Shown: piece by piece, positions 24,921 to 36,210 of the stretch
Layout of the letters: every line of letters begins with the position of its first letter
Position numbering within the stretch: position 1 is the stretch's first letter
Origin: Halocaridina rubra
Lineage: Eukaryota; Arthropoda; Malacostraca; Decapoda; Atyidae
Reading direction: 5' to 3'
Length of the DNA: 64,000 bases
NCBI GenBank assembly: GCA_037179515.1
Contig: JAXCGZ010016983.1
Span: forward strand, 151,001 to 215,000
Notes under the pieces: generated by a model
The model's input: only the letters and a program-made list of their open reading frames with translations
Database searches by the model: none
What the model was told of the DNA's origin: nothing
Translations under genes and position numbers: made by a program

Positions 24921-25126
24921 GTCACCGTGGCTCAATCGGTAGCGTCCGCGACTCTGAGGCGTCAGGTTGAGGGTTCGCACCCTGTCACGGTCTGAGATTA
25001 GCAAGGGCATGCACTCAGGGTAACGATTACATCTGCCAAAACAAGTCCTTCGAAAGAAGGCAACCGTCCTAGCACTTGGTTGAAAAGGGAGTCCGTGACT
25101 TTAAACTGGAACAACAACAACAAAAC
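24921..25126 (+). repeat. tRNA-derived SINE-B, copy 1
   Basis: A-box-like GTGGCTCAATCGGTAGC and B-box GGGTTCGCACC, then a body with CAGGGTAACGATTACATCTG and CCAAAACAAGTCCTTCG, ending in (AAC)n. GTTTGCAACTTAG before and GTTCGCAACTTGG after form a 13-base target duplication with two mismatches. It interrupts the MITE. Confidence 0.85.
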
Positions 25127-25427
25127 GTTCGCAACTTGGTTGTTTGTAAGTAGGGTAGCTTCTCTATATATAAAATAAAATCAGAGTTTTTATCAATAAA
25201 TATAACACATATATGTGCACCTACTCGTTCAATGTATTCAAAATGTTCCCTGCACATTTCTTTTAGTATGGGAGTTATAACGTCGTTTCGACTTATGTCG
25301 TTTCGCCATTACAAAAAAGGCCAAACAATAATTAATAAATTATTAATAAATTAATTTTTAGACCTACCTGGCTGGTGCGATAAATGCAAACCGCGCGCCA
25401 AAAGTTTGTGTGATCAGAGGAGAAATA

Positions 25428-26060
25428 CACAGGTAGCAGCACTGCTCTATTCATATTTATCAAGTAAATGGCTATATTTATTTTTTATATATATGGTTAT
25501 ACTGAAGGATTATACTGAATTTAAAACAAAACAGATAGCTGTAAATACGATTTTATTTCAAATACACACAAATACACAGCTAGCAGCACTGCTGTAATCA
25601 TATATATCAAGTTAATGGCTTTATTTATTTATCTGGTTATATATTTGATTATACTGAAAATAAAAGGAAAAATACCAAACACAGCTGTAAATACAATCTT
25701 ATTCAAAATACACATAAATACAAAGGTACCTGTTATATGTGGATCTGTTACAAAGGCTCAATACATTATAACGGTAGCAAACACAGCTGTTCTGTATTCG
25801 TATTTATCAAGTTAATGGCTTTATTTTTTTTATATACAGTATTTGATAATACAGAAAAATTATATTGAATTTAAAAAGAAAAAATACCGAACACATAGCT
25901 AAAAATATGATTTTATTTACACTCGAATGCACAGCTGTATTCGTATATACTAAATTAATGGCTTTATTTCTTTTATATACAGTTGGTTATATTGAAAAAC
26001 TATATTGAATTTAAAAAGTAAAAATATCAAACATATAAATATGATTTCATTCAAAATAGT
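25428..26060. repeat. Four-copy subterminal tandem repeat of element A
   Basis: Four diverged units begin near 25,428, 25,576, 25,783 and 25,930. Each holds CACAGCTG-like sequence, TTATCAAGTTAATGGCTTTA and TATTGAATTTAAAA. Unit length is about 130-205 bases. Confidence 0.75.
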
Positions 26061-26200
26061 TTGTAGAGCGTAGTGTAAGAAAACGACGTCATGAGGCATT
26101 AGAAGCAGAAGGATCACCACTCAGTTTATTCCTGCCTGCCACATTGTGCCTAGTGCTTTCGTCTGCTCTCTTGTTGTGTTCGCTCATTACAGACCTTACT

Positions 26201-26370
26201 ATGCCTTCTAAGCGTGTTAGTGATAGTTCTGATGGCAGTACTACTAAGAAAAGAAAAAGCCATCACTATGGAAATTAATACAGAAGTGGCAAACCGTGCT
26301 GAAAAGGGAGATTCTCCTAGGAATATTTCTCCTGATAAGCAAGTCACTGCCTCCCTATGCAAGTACACCA
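26201..26370 (+). pseudogene. N-terminal fragment of a Tigger-like transposase
   Basis: ATG at 26,201 reads MPSKRVSDSSDGSTTKKRK, then, after a one-base shift, AITMEINTEVANRAEKGD. This matches the start of CENP-B/Tigger-type DNA-binding domains (KKRKAITMETK..I..R.EKGE). The remaining transposase is absent. Confidence 0.6.
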
Positions 26371-26838
26371 CATGGGTACAGTAAAAGTAAGCAATCTACT
26401 GTTATGTTATGTTTATACGTGTGTTTTATAATTTAAAAATTTAGTAGTCTGATATTTTTTGTTTATAAGTGTTTTTTTAAATTAAAAAATGAGATATTAG
26501 TGTAATATTTCTTTCGTTTATAGGTGTTTTATAAACTCAAATTTAGTAGCCTAATATTTTTATATGTTTATAAGTTTTTTAAAATTTTAAAATGAGATAC
26601 TAGTGTAATATTTTTTATGTTTATAGGTGTGTTTTATGATGCATAGTTTTATTTCTATAGATTATGCATTGATTGAACTTTTGCCTTTCCACACTCACCT
26701 CCCTGCCAACCCCTGTCTTGCAGCAGCTGACATAACAAGCTTTCTCTTGAAAAGCAAGTCTCTCTCTCCCTATACAAGCACACCACATGAGTACAGTAAA
26801 AGTAAGCAATGTACAGTTTTGTTATGTTTATAAGTACA
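26338..26838. repeat. Duplicated segment and 120-base repeat in element A
   Basis: The segment at 26,338-26,425 (GTACAGTAAAAGTAAGCAAT etc.) recurs at 26,753-26,838. Between them a unit of about 120 bases around GAGATAYTAGTGTAATATTT occurs twice. Confidence 0.65.
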
Positions 26839-27404
26839 GATATTTTTATGTATATAAGTGTTGCTTTATAATACTGCACAGTACATGCATACTGTACAGT
26901 ACCTATCAAGTACAGTATTATGTTTATCTTTAAGTTGAGGAATAATATTAATATTAGTTTTAGTATTTTTCTATGATACATTAGAAACATAAACTTTTTT
27001 CTATGTTTTAGATGATTCATTTTTTACATAGGTTGGGGGATCTAGGTTCGTATCTAAGTGAGTTCCGACTTACGCTGATTTTCGACTTCAGCTCTCAGGA
27101 ACAGAGCCCTGACGTTATATGAGAACTCCCTGTACACATTCCATATACCATATTTCCAGCCATATAGTACGCACTGCAAAATAACACGCACCTAGAATTT
27201 GACAAGGAATATCAAGGAAAAAATAAAAACCCTATTTTATTCCTTTCAGAATTATTCTAAAACAAAATCAATTTATTGCTCATACCACATTGCCATTACA
27301 GTAACCCATCGTTTATCGCGGGGGTTCAGTTCCGGGACCGGCCGCAATAGGTGAATTTCCTCGAAGCAGGATCACCCTATATAAATATGTATTGTAAATT
27401 TATT

Positions 27405-27700
27405 TTTTTACCTTTACTGTATAAACCCTCCCTGCACTGTTAAAAAACCACCCTTTACTTTATTAATAACAGCGTGCAAGTGTAAATTTATATGAAAGTG
27501 AAAGGTAAACTTACCGAGAATGAGGCGATGATGAAGTGACATACTCATACACATAGCTATCTTACATTTTTTTTTACCTTTACTGTAAAAACCCTCCCTG
27601 CAATGTTAAAAAACCACCCTTTACTTTATAATAACAGCATGCAAGCGTATATTTATATGAACGTGATAGGCAAACTTACCGTGAATGAGGTGGTGATGAA
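27405..27700. repeat. 166-base tandem duplication in Tigger 3' region
   Basis: CCTTTACTGTAxAAACCCTC through AATGAGGYGRTGATGAAGTG occurs twice, at 27,411 and 27,577. The copies are well conserved. Confidence 0.85.
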
Positions 27701-27759
27701 GTGTATAGACTCCTTAGGAAATTATTCTGCAGCCAATAACAGCTTTACGGCTAATGGGG

Positions 27760-29437
27760 AGTTGCTGTCGCTGTTTCTTCTTTTGTTGGAAGATGGTCTT
27801 GTAAGGAATCATGGCATCGTCGAGAAGATTGCAGAAGGTCACTGAACGAACCATATCATCGCAATGTTCTTACAAGAGTTGTTGGACTGCTTTCACATAT
27901 TCATACATGGCTGCCAGACATTCGAGTGTAAGGCCAGGTTCTTCAATTTCTTCGTGCGTTTCCACTGGTTGTTCTTCTTCCTCTTCTTCACTCGCTGATT
28001 TTGTCATTTCCTCCAAGTCTTCATCAGTCAAAGGCTGCGAGTGGCATTGGATCAGTTCATTCACGTCTTCGTGAGTCATATCTTTACAGCCTTCTCCTCC
28101 TGGCAATGCAGCCAACTTCACAGCTTTCGCAACTGCCGAGTTATAGACTTCATCAGAAGCGAATCCCCTGTAGTCGTAGATGACTTCGGGCCACAATTTC
28201 TTCCAGATGGCATTGATTGTGGCAGGCTTCACTTCACTGATTGCATTCTGAATATTTTGAAGGCATGCAGCAATCGTGTAATTACGCCAGTAAGTCTTCA
28301 TTGAGAATTCTTTGTACGAATCCATGGATTCAACCAGGTTTGCCAGGGCATTTCGTGTGTAGAGGGCCTTGAATGCACGAATAACGCCTTGATCCATAGG
28401 CTGAATCAGTGATGTCGTATTCGGCGGAATGAACTCTACTTGAACACCGTCATATTCGAAATTAGTTGCGTGGCCACCAGCATTATCCATCAAAAGAAGG
28501 ACTTTAAATTCAAGGCCTTTTTCCGCAAGATAAATTTTGACCTGAGGGATAAAGCAATGGTGAAACCAGTCCGATGTGAGGCTTTTCGTGATGCAGGCCT
28601 TAGGGTTATGCATCCAATACACTGGCAGCAGATTCTTATTCTTATTCTTCAAAGCCCTAGGGTTCTTAGACTTGTAGATAAGCCCAGGCTTTAACATGAA
28701 GTCCTCAGCATTCCCACACATGATGAGGGTAACACGGTCTTTGTGCGCTTTAAACCCCAAGGCTTCAGCTTCTTCCTTGAAGAGAAAAGTGCGAGACAGC
28801 ATTCTATTTAAAAATAACCCAGTCTCATCCATGTTAAAGACTTGCTCAGGAATATATTCTCCTTCTGCGATAATTTTCTTAAAATCGTTGTTCACATAAT
28901 CTTCAGCTGCAGCTATATCTGCAGAGGCAGCTTCGCCACAAACCGAAAAGCTCTTTGGGCAATAGTGCTTTTGATGGCGAACCATCCATTGCTTGTCACG
29001 AACGATTGTTCCCTCGGTGGAGAATCCACGGTCGCCACTGTAGTCGTTGGGTTTGTTTGCAGCAAATGTTTCGTACAGCTTCTTTGCCTTTGTATGTATG
29101 ATATTGGTGTCTATGCTGATGTTCTTCTTTCTGCAATCAGCAATCCACAGGGCCAAAGCAGATTCCATCCGCACTATTATCTTATTGCATGGTGTTACGA
29201 CCCTCTTTGCTCTTTTCTTAATGAAATAGTTGCTGTTTTCCTGATATTTGCCTCATCCTTTTTGATGTAGCGAACAGTAGATTCGTTGAGGCCAAAATGC
29301 CGGCCGACATCCACAAACCCTCTTCCTTCTTTCAACATATCTAACAGTTTTACCTTATCTGTTATGGTTAACATCTTCCTTTGCCACTTAGGCTCACTAC
29401 CAGAAGCCTTAGAAGATGAAGGACGTTTGGGAGGCAT
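27760..29437 (-). pseudogene. Tigger-like transposase (one frameshift, one C-terminal stop)
   Basis: MPPKRPSSSKASGSEP at 29,437 starts a CENP-B-type DNA-binding domain (ITDKVKLLDMLKEGRGFVDV, HFGLNESTVRYIKK). A frameshift near 29,220 then joins to VVTPCNKIIVRMESALALW and the catalytic domain. The aspartates lie in FNMDETGLF, LLLMDNAGGH and LIQPMDQGVI; 30 residues separate the second and third (DD30D). The long open part ends at a stop at 27,870, after which the frame continues EHCDDMVRSVTFCNLL. Intact relatives cut and paste the element at TA sites. This copy is close to, but not, functional. Confidence 0.88.
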
Positions 29438-29676
29438 TGCAGAGGTTGAAATACGTGAGTAAAAAAAATCACAAGCACAACATATTGAGAAGCACAACGC
29501 GAACGGTGCACATGTGAGTTAGACTGAAAGAGTGAGGCGAGACAATGGAAGATGCTGGGAGAACCAAGCTTCAATCAAAAAGCCAATCAGACGCCATGAT
29601 ATAGAACATACAGAACAACAATTATGTGATTCGTCGTCTCCCACCCTTTCAGCCAGTAGCATCTTATGAACTATCT

Positions 29677-30250
29677 CACGTAGGTGCGAGCCTTTGCATT
29701 ATCCAAGACGCCAATACAGTGTACACTATCGTACAGTATTTCACATGGTGCAATACAGTGAGTTTTATGTTTAATACTATTTTTTACTGCTTTATTGCTT
29801 TTAGGCTAGGAAATACTTTTTTTATCAATAAAATAATGAAAATACTGGAAATTTCAATATGTACTAGCTCAAGTAGGTGTGACCCTTTCCGTTTTCTGAA
29901 ACGCTGATACCGGTATCGTATTTTACATGGTGCAATAATGTGAGTATTTATGTTTTTTACTATTTTTTACTGTTTTATTATTCTTAGGCTAAGAAATAAA
30001 TTTTTTTATCAATAAAATAATGAAAATACTGGAAATTTTAATATATGCTAGCTCACGTAGGTGCGACCCTTTGCGTTTTCCGAAACGCCGATACCGGTAT
30101 CGTACTTTCTATGGTGCAGAGTTACATGTTTAAATTTATGTTTTTTTTTACTATTTCTTACTGTTCTATTATTCTTAGGCTGGGAAATACATTTTTTATC
30201 AATTAAATAATTTAAAAAAAAAATTAATAAAATAATGAAAATACTGAAAA
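29677..30250. repeat. Three-copy 184-193-base tandem repeat in Tigger 5' region
   Basis: Units start at 29,677, 29,870 and 30,054 with CACGTAGGTGCGACCC-like sequence and end with ATGAAAATACTGGAAATTT. Internal words include CCGATACCGGTATCGTA. They lie between the transposase start and the right terminal inverted repeat. Confidence 0.85.
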
Positions 30251-31231
30251 TTTTAATTTTTTTAATATTTTAATATTTTCGCATATACCCAGAAAAAAAA
30301 AAACTCGCCCAAAAAAACCGCGATGCACTGAATTCTCGATAGGTGAGCCACGATATAGCGAGGGGTTACTGTATTTCCAATTTCCTTCGCTATAGGCATC
30401 GTAACAGAGAATAAGAAATTTGAAAATTATGATAAGTAGTTTGCAAATTAGGAGCAGCTCAAATTGACATGGAGAAGAGTTAAGGTAGCCATGCGCTTAC
30501 CCCAAGCGGCTATGGATTTGAAATAAACAAAAATATTCCGATTTGTCATGCTGCACTTTTTGCGCACTTCAATGTTTGGCCAGCCTTGTTTCATGATAAA
30601 CATTACTAGCTAATGTCATTTCTTGATAACGATTATAGCTATGGCTTCAGGATAAAAATATTCATTACCTTTACGAATTTACCAAGAATAAAAACTACGG
30701 TATTCTTGAACTGGACATATTAAGTATTTTAACAGTTTACCAGTGAAAATTTAATGGCATGATTTATCAGTGTTCAGTAGGAGCGGTTGTAGACAAAGCC
30801 TCCGAACCATGGACCAAAACAACATAATCATAATTTAAGTATCCATAATCATATAGATTTCATTCTGGGGTCATCAGGAGTGTATCAAACAGGGATATGT
30901 GCTAGTCTAGTACCAGTACCCTCTACCTCAAGGCCTACAATAAACCCAGCCATCAGGGTATAACACGCAGGGTGATTTTTCGAGGCATTTTTTTTTTTTT
31001 TTAAATTGCATTATATGGCAGGAAATAGTGTACTCAAAAAATTCCCAGCACATTTACTGTAGTATAGACCGTCAATATATTCAAAACAATCCTTAAACAT
31101 TTCATGTAGTATAGTCCATATTTCCAAAACATTTCCTCACATTCCATATACTCAAAGCATTCCTTGCCCATTGCTCAAAGTATATATATTCCACATATTC
31201 AAAACATTCCATGCACATTGCTCATAGTATA

Positions 31232-32646
31232 CAGACACTCCCCAACTTAAAAACGAGTTAGGTTCCAGAAGTCTGTTCGTAAGTAGAATCGTCGAATATT
31301 GTGTTTAGGTAAAAAGAAAAGTACTGTACAGTACATACATATGCAATACTGTGTGACACCGGGACAGGCAGAAACTGCTCTCATCAATAAAGGCCAGGGC
31401 ATGAGAAAATACCAAGAGGAAAGAAAAGAAAAAGGTTAAGGACAAGGCAGAGATGAGGCAATGTCACACAAAAGAAAACGACAGACAGAAAAAAACAGTC
31501 AAAGTACAGAGGACCCAGAGATATGGAGGACTAGGCTCTAAGATGACGATAGATCTGCTTTTTGAAGGATGAAAGGTCATAAGAATTAGGAAAGACAGAA
31601 GGAGCTACAAATCTCCACACAGTACCTGTGAGATAAGGCCGCTTGGCGAGTGTTACGTGGCCTCAGTAGTGGGGGAGGGATGCAACTCGCCAACTCATCA
31701 GAGCAGCGATGGAAGTAGTAGCGATAGAAAAGCGAAAGAGAAGATACCTTACGGCGAAGAGAGAGATAATCCAGGTTAGAAGTAAGAGAAGGATCATTAA
31801 TGAGTCTGACTGCCTTAGATTCAACCCTATTAAGAAGATAAATAAATGAAGAAGCACCCCAGATGTGTGAGCAGTATTCTAAGCAGGGACGGATAAGACC
31901 TTTGTAAATTTTAAGTAACTGCAAAGGAGAAAAGTTATGACGAAAACAACACAAAATCCTCAATTTTTTGGGTGAAGATTTAGAAATTTGGATTATGTGA
32001 TTCCTCCAAGACAAGTTAGAGGCTATATGGATTCCTAATATGTTGATAGAGTTGAGAGGGTAAATTTCATTAGTTATCAGGAGGAGAAGAAGATAAAGAG
32101 ATAGCCAGAAACTGCGTCTTGGAGGCATTGAATTTAACTAAATTTTGAGTGCCCCACTCAGATATTCTCTGCAATTCGGAGTTAAGAGTAGAAGAAAGAG
32201 TAATACGAGATTGATTACGAGTAGCAGATGAAGGTTGTGAAGGAAAGGCAGAGGAAAAGTGAAGGGTAGAATCATCAGCAAATGCATGAAGAAAAGAGAA
32301 AGATAGGGATTGTAGAAGATCATTGATAAAGAGAATTAACAGAGCCCTGTGGAACACCACTGGTAACAGAGAAAGGGCTAGATGTCACGCCATCAACAGC
32401 TACAGATATAAAACGGTCAGTAAGAAAACTGGAAATCAGAGAACAGAAAGAAGGGGTAAAGCCATAGGCAGGGAATTTGGCCAACAGAGTATGGAGTATT
32501 AATGAATTTTAATACAGTATTAATAATGTAATAATAAAGTATAGTACAGTAATGCATACATTAATACATGGGCAGATAGTGGCTAGGTTTTTGTTCGTAT
32601 CTGTGAATGTTTGTAACCAAGTTGTTTGTAAGTAGAGGAGCTTCTG
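31232..32646. mobile_element. TA-flanked MITE, copy 2, split by a jockey-like LINE
   Basis: Ends CAGACACTCCCCAACTTAAA and (reversed) CAGAAGCTCCTCTACTTACA are flanked by TA. The left arm (to about 31,350) and right arm (from about 32,500) align with the corresponding parts of copy 1 at 19,151-25,164. Confidence 0.75.
31350..32500 (-). mobile_element. Jockey-like LINE, 5'-truncated and broken
   Basis: On the minus strand: FPAYGFTPSFCSLISSFLTD, SSPFSVTSGVPQGS, then (after a deletion) INDLLQSL, HAFADDSTLHF with the catalytic aspartates near 32,270, LNSELQRISEWGTQNLVKFN and ASKTQFLAISL. A second frame then gives INILGIHIASNLSWRNHI, KIYKGLIRPCLEYCSHIWG and VESKAVRLINDPSLTS. The 3' UTR ends in GGTGTCACAC, shared with four other copies in this window. 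Confidence 0.85.
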
Positions 32647-33468
32647 TATATAATGCAGATATTCATCACATTCCCTGCATATGTCACATACTACATACAT
32701 ATGCCACAAGTGTGTATCACTAATATCTCACAAAATTACCGTCCTTCAGGAACCAATATATTCATTTCCTTACATCTACAGAACAATATGTTTCCTCGCT
32801 GTCTAACAATGACAACACAGTCTTGAGGCATACTCTACTAATAGATCTTAGTTTTAACGTCATTCATTATCCAGTTTAATACCAATCACTATCTAGCTTA
32901 AGACCATCGTATTTCCCAAAAATCAAACAACCACATCAAAATGTCACTCATAATTAATGACATAAATTGCAAAAATGAATTCGTTAATTACGGTTCTCCT
33001 CACTAATTTGAACGGATATCTACGGGAAATCTCAATTGTGAACAATAAACGGGAATTATCTTCCTTATACCAAAGAAAGTAAAAAGAAACTAAAAATCAA
33101 AACTTTTCAATGTATAATAGTAATAATAATAATTATAATAATAATATGTACAAAAATAATTACAATTATATTAAGAATCACATTGTCCATAATAATTATC
33201 ATCATCTTTTTTCATCTGCTTTGGAATGTCACGGTTTAGTAACGAGGAAATATTTACGACTTTAGTAGGATTAATTAAAAAAACTAATGTCATCAGCAAC
33301 AACAATAATTATACGGTAATAATAACAATAATAAAATAATAATATTAAAACAAAAATGATACTAATATGAACAATCCAAAGAAATGAAAAAAAGACATAC
33401 ACTTAAAACAAAATAAGAGGATTTAAAGAATAAAAACTATGATGCTACCTACCCTAGGCCATTTTAAA

Positions 33469-33575
<107 letters not shown>

Positions 33576-34360
33576 ATTTAAAATGATCCTAAGGGAAGCT
33601 TCACCAAGACCTCGGTCTAATCTAAGTCAATGTCGCAACACAAGAAAAACTAAAAAACTGAGAATCAACAAAAAACAACATAGCTAAGGTATGCGGTACG
33701 TGAATAAAATTATATGCACGTCCGTACAGCGACACTAGTACTGAAGAGTAAAACAAATAAGTACTTAATAACATTAGCCAAAATGGCTGATATGCATCTT
33801 TGAAGTATTACTGACAATGATGCTCTTATAAACGCACATGCAAATGTATAAAAAATCGACCATGCAGAAAATACACACGTATACAGGCACATACTATGCA
33901 AGAAACATGGCGTCCGCTGCGAAAGCAGACCAACAAGAATAGGATATGCAAATCAACAAGTACTGTAATGTATGAACAGTAATGTATGCAGGTATGTACT
34001 ATGCAGTATATTGCATGTAACTTCATGCTTACAGCAAGAGTACACAAAATATCGGTAGGTAATTGTAAAATAACAAATTCAATAACGAGCAGTTATGTAT
34101 AAAACTGAATGTTTATACGGAATGCGAATACAGAGCAACAAACAGGAATACTTAAAATCGTGCATATAGGGAACACTTGTTAAATATTGTATACATACAG
34201 GTCAAACACAAATGTACGATTACTCAGTTCAGTCACGACTTCGACAGAGAAATAATATCTGTTAAATAGTTATTGAACATATCACCATTCTGACTAAAAC
34301 CCGCATTGTACAGGGCTTGTACAAGAATTACTGACAATAATGTACAAATCAGGAAACTCT

Positions 34361-34370
34361 TTAATAATAA

Positions 34371-34401
<31 letters not shown>

Positions 34402-34410
34402 AAAAATAAT
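34361..34410. repeat. (AAT)n microsatellite
   Basis: Trinucleotide run with a few A insertions. Confidence 0.93.
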
Positions 34411-34541
34411 GATTTAAACAGTAAATATTTCATTTTCAGACTTGATACTGTAGCAACAGCAAGTAAGGAGGTGATCAAAACCAAAGAAGAAACAATGAGC
34501 CAAAAGGATACCACCTTATCTTATACACTTCACATCTGTTT

Positions 34542-34622
34542 TTAACCCCTTAAAGGCGGATCACATCATCTTGCTATCAAGGGAAGATGTTTTCCGTAGA
34601 CTGCCCGGCCTTTGAGGGTTAA
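34542..34622. mobile_element. 81-base TTAA-flanked hairpin (possible piggyBac-type MITE)
   Basis: Starts TTAACCCCTTAAAGGC and ends GCCTTTGAGGGTTAA, an inverted repeat with TTAA at both ends. TTAA duplication and CCC-starting ends are the signature of piggyBac elements. The interior is only about 50 bases and non-coding. Confidence 0.5.
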
Positions 34623-34819
34623 TCTCTCTCAAGCTACTTCCAAAATCATCAAAGGTGAATTTTGTAAGTACTCTATATCCCATACCCTAATAATATCAGT
34701 GAAGAACTTATAACTACCACAAAGCCAGGAACAAGCTTAAAGGTGAATGCTTTCAACTCAGATATACAATATATATTTCAAATTTGCCCCCATTAGTTTA
34801 ATGAATGAATATGTATGTA

Positions 34820-35034
<215 letters not shown>

Positions 35035-35799
35035 TTACTTTGGGTTTTACTGAAATATACTAAACAATGTATAACAACATGACAACTGAGAAATGAAACT
35101 GATGTATCTGCCAGCATTGTTGCCCCATGAGACACGAGATAATACACCAGTTCAGCAGATAACATTTTGAAAAACATAACCAAAGAAGGGATAAATTATT
35201 CATAGCAAAGTATACTGAAAAACAATGAAAGTTTATTTTAGATGTGAACAGGGATATGTTGGAGACTGGGGTTACGAAGCCTGGAGTTGTGAAATCTGAA
35301 TAAGTACCTCTATGTCATTTGAGGCTGCCGACTCGGACTCAATCTTGATAATGACCCAACAATCTAATCAAGGCATTACTGCAACAAGAGGCAACCTAAG
35401 GAGCTGATAAAATGTTGGCAAGCTACTCATACACAAGACATATAATATATAGCTTCTAAACACCCAAAACTTTAAAAATAAACATTACTTCAGTGATAGA
35501 AAAAGACCAAAATTGTGGACCTGGAGTGGCAGTGTCTAAGGAATAGGTTCACCCTCCATAGCTACAAGTCAAACGAGGATGCTAGGTAGCTCAGATGAGG
35601 AGCAGTAAAAGAGGCCAAACTGCCACAAAATATTCCCTGCCCCTCAGAGGCACGAGTTTCCTTAGGGACTCGAGGTTTTCAGCCTCGCAACTTAGTGAAC
35701 AACAACAACAATCAAAATTGCTTATCTGCTCCAGTCAGTGATGCAGTCAATATCAAAAACTGAAATAAAAAATTTTGAAAGCCTAAAAACAATACTAGA

Positions 35800-36210
35800 A
35801 ACTGGCAGAAAAACAAACGAGTCATCAGCGTAAAAGTTAAGTGGATTCAATGGCATTTGTAAAAGATCAGTAACTTAGAAAGAGCACAAGAGAATAATAG
35901 AAAGAACAAAGAAATCATGTGAAACACCACTGTTCATTTCAAATATAAGCAGCGAGTTAGGAATTAGTATGAGCATAGAGAAAACTGTTGATCAGTGTTG
36001 TAAAAACAAATGTATAGCCATATGCACGCAGTTTGACTAAAAAGAACCCTCCGAAACATTCCATTAACTGGTTTAGGGCCAGAAAAAGCAATAACACGAG
36101 CTCAAATATCTCAAATAAAAGGTAAACTCAATAAGAATAATGTATTAAAAGATGTTCCTGGATTATCTTGTTTTGTGGACAATTCACAGGCAATCAGAGT
36201 ACAGCATATA
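35800..36210 (-). mobile_element. Decayed jockey-type reverse transcriptase remnant
   Basis: On the minus strand the words LVKLRAYGYTFVF (about 36,040) and YADDSFVF (35,813-35,835) lie in the order and spacing of the jockey reverse transcriptase, with a degraded GVPQGS region between them. Many stops and frameshifts. It is a different family from the LINE at 31,350. Confidence 0.65.

Larger units (their letters stand above)
19151..25164. mobile_element. TA-flanked MITE, copy 1, split by a Copia element and a SINE
   Basis: The left end CAGACACTCCCCAACTT and the reversed right end (GAGAAGCTACCCTACTTACA) form imperfect terminal inverted repeats. Both are flanked by TA, as expected for a Tc1/mariner-type non-autonomous element. 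Removing the Copia element (19,214-24,678) and SINE-B (about 24,921-25,126) leaves roughly 350 bases that align in order with the second copy at 31,232-32,646. There is no coding capacity of its own. Confidence 0.75.
25268..27132 (+). mobile_element. Pogo/Tigger-like DNA transposon remnant (element A)
   Basis: The right end, reversed, reads CAGGGAGTTC...ATAACGTC next to TA; the left end reads GGGAGTTATAACGTC. Between them lie tandem repeats (25,428-26,060) and the start of a transposase at 26,201. The catalytic region is missing, so this is an internally deleted, non-autonomous element. The left boundary is weak. Confidence 0.5.
27299..30371 (-). mobile_element. Tigger-like (pogo superfamily) DNA transposon, nearly intact
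   Basis: 3,073 bases flanked by TA. Left end CAGTAACCCATCGTTTATCG and reversed right end CAGTAACCCCTCGCTATATC form the terminal inverted repeats. It carries one transposase gene on the minus strand, a 166-base duplication on the 3' side (27,405-27,700) and three tandem units of about 185-193 bases on the 5' side (29,677-30,240). Confidence 0.9.
27148..31030. mobile_element. TA-flanked DNA transposon remnant (element B), split by Tigger
   Basis: The left end CCATATTTCCAGCCATATAG and the reversed right end CACTATTTCCTGCCATATAA form inverted repeats next to TA on both sides. After removing the Tigger at 27,299-30,371, about 800 bases remain. No transposase motif was recognised in them. GCACGC-type words (ACACGCACC; ACACGCAGG) recur near both ends. 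Confidence 0.6.

Noticed and set aside
24925..24993. A functional tRNA gene
   Set aside because: Part of SINE-B with a second copy at 56,475 and a target duplication around the whole unit.
25428..26060. CRISPR array or satellite
   Set aside because: Units are diverged, of unequal length, lack spacers, and lie inside a transposon of a eukaryote.
35540..35715. Another SINE ending in (AAC)n
   Set aside because: The tail resembles SINE-B, but the head and body do not align with any family seen here.
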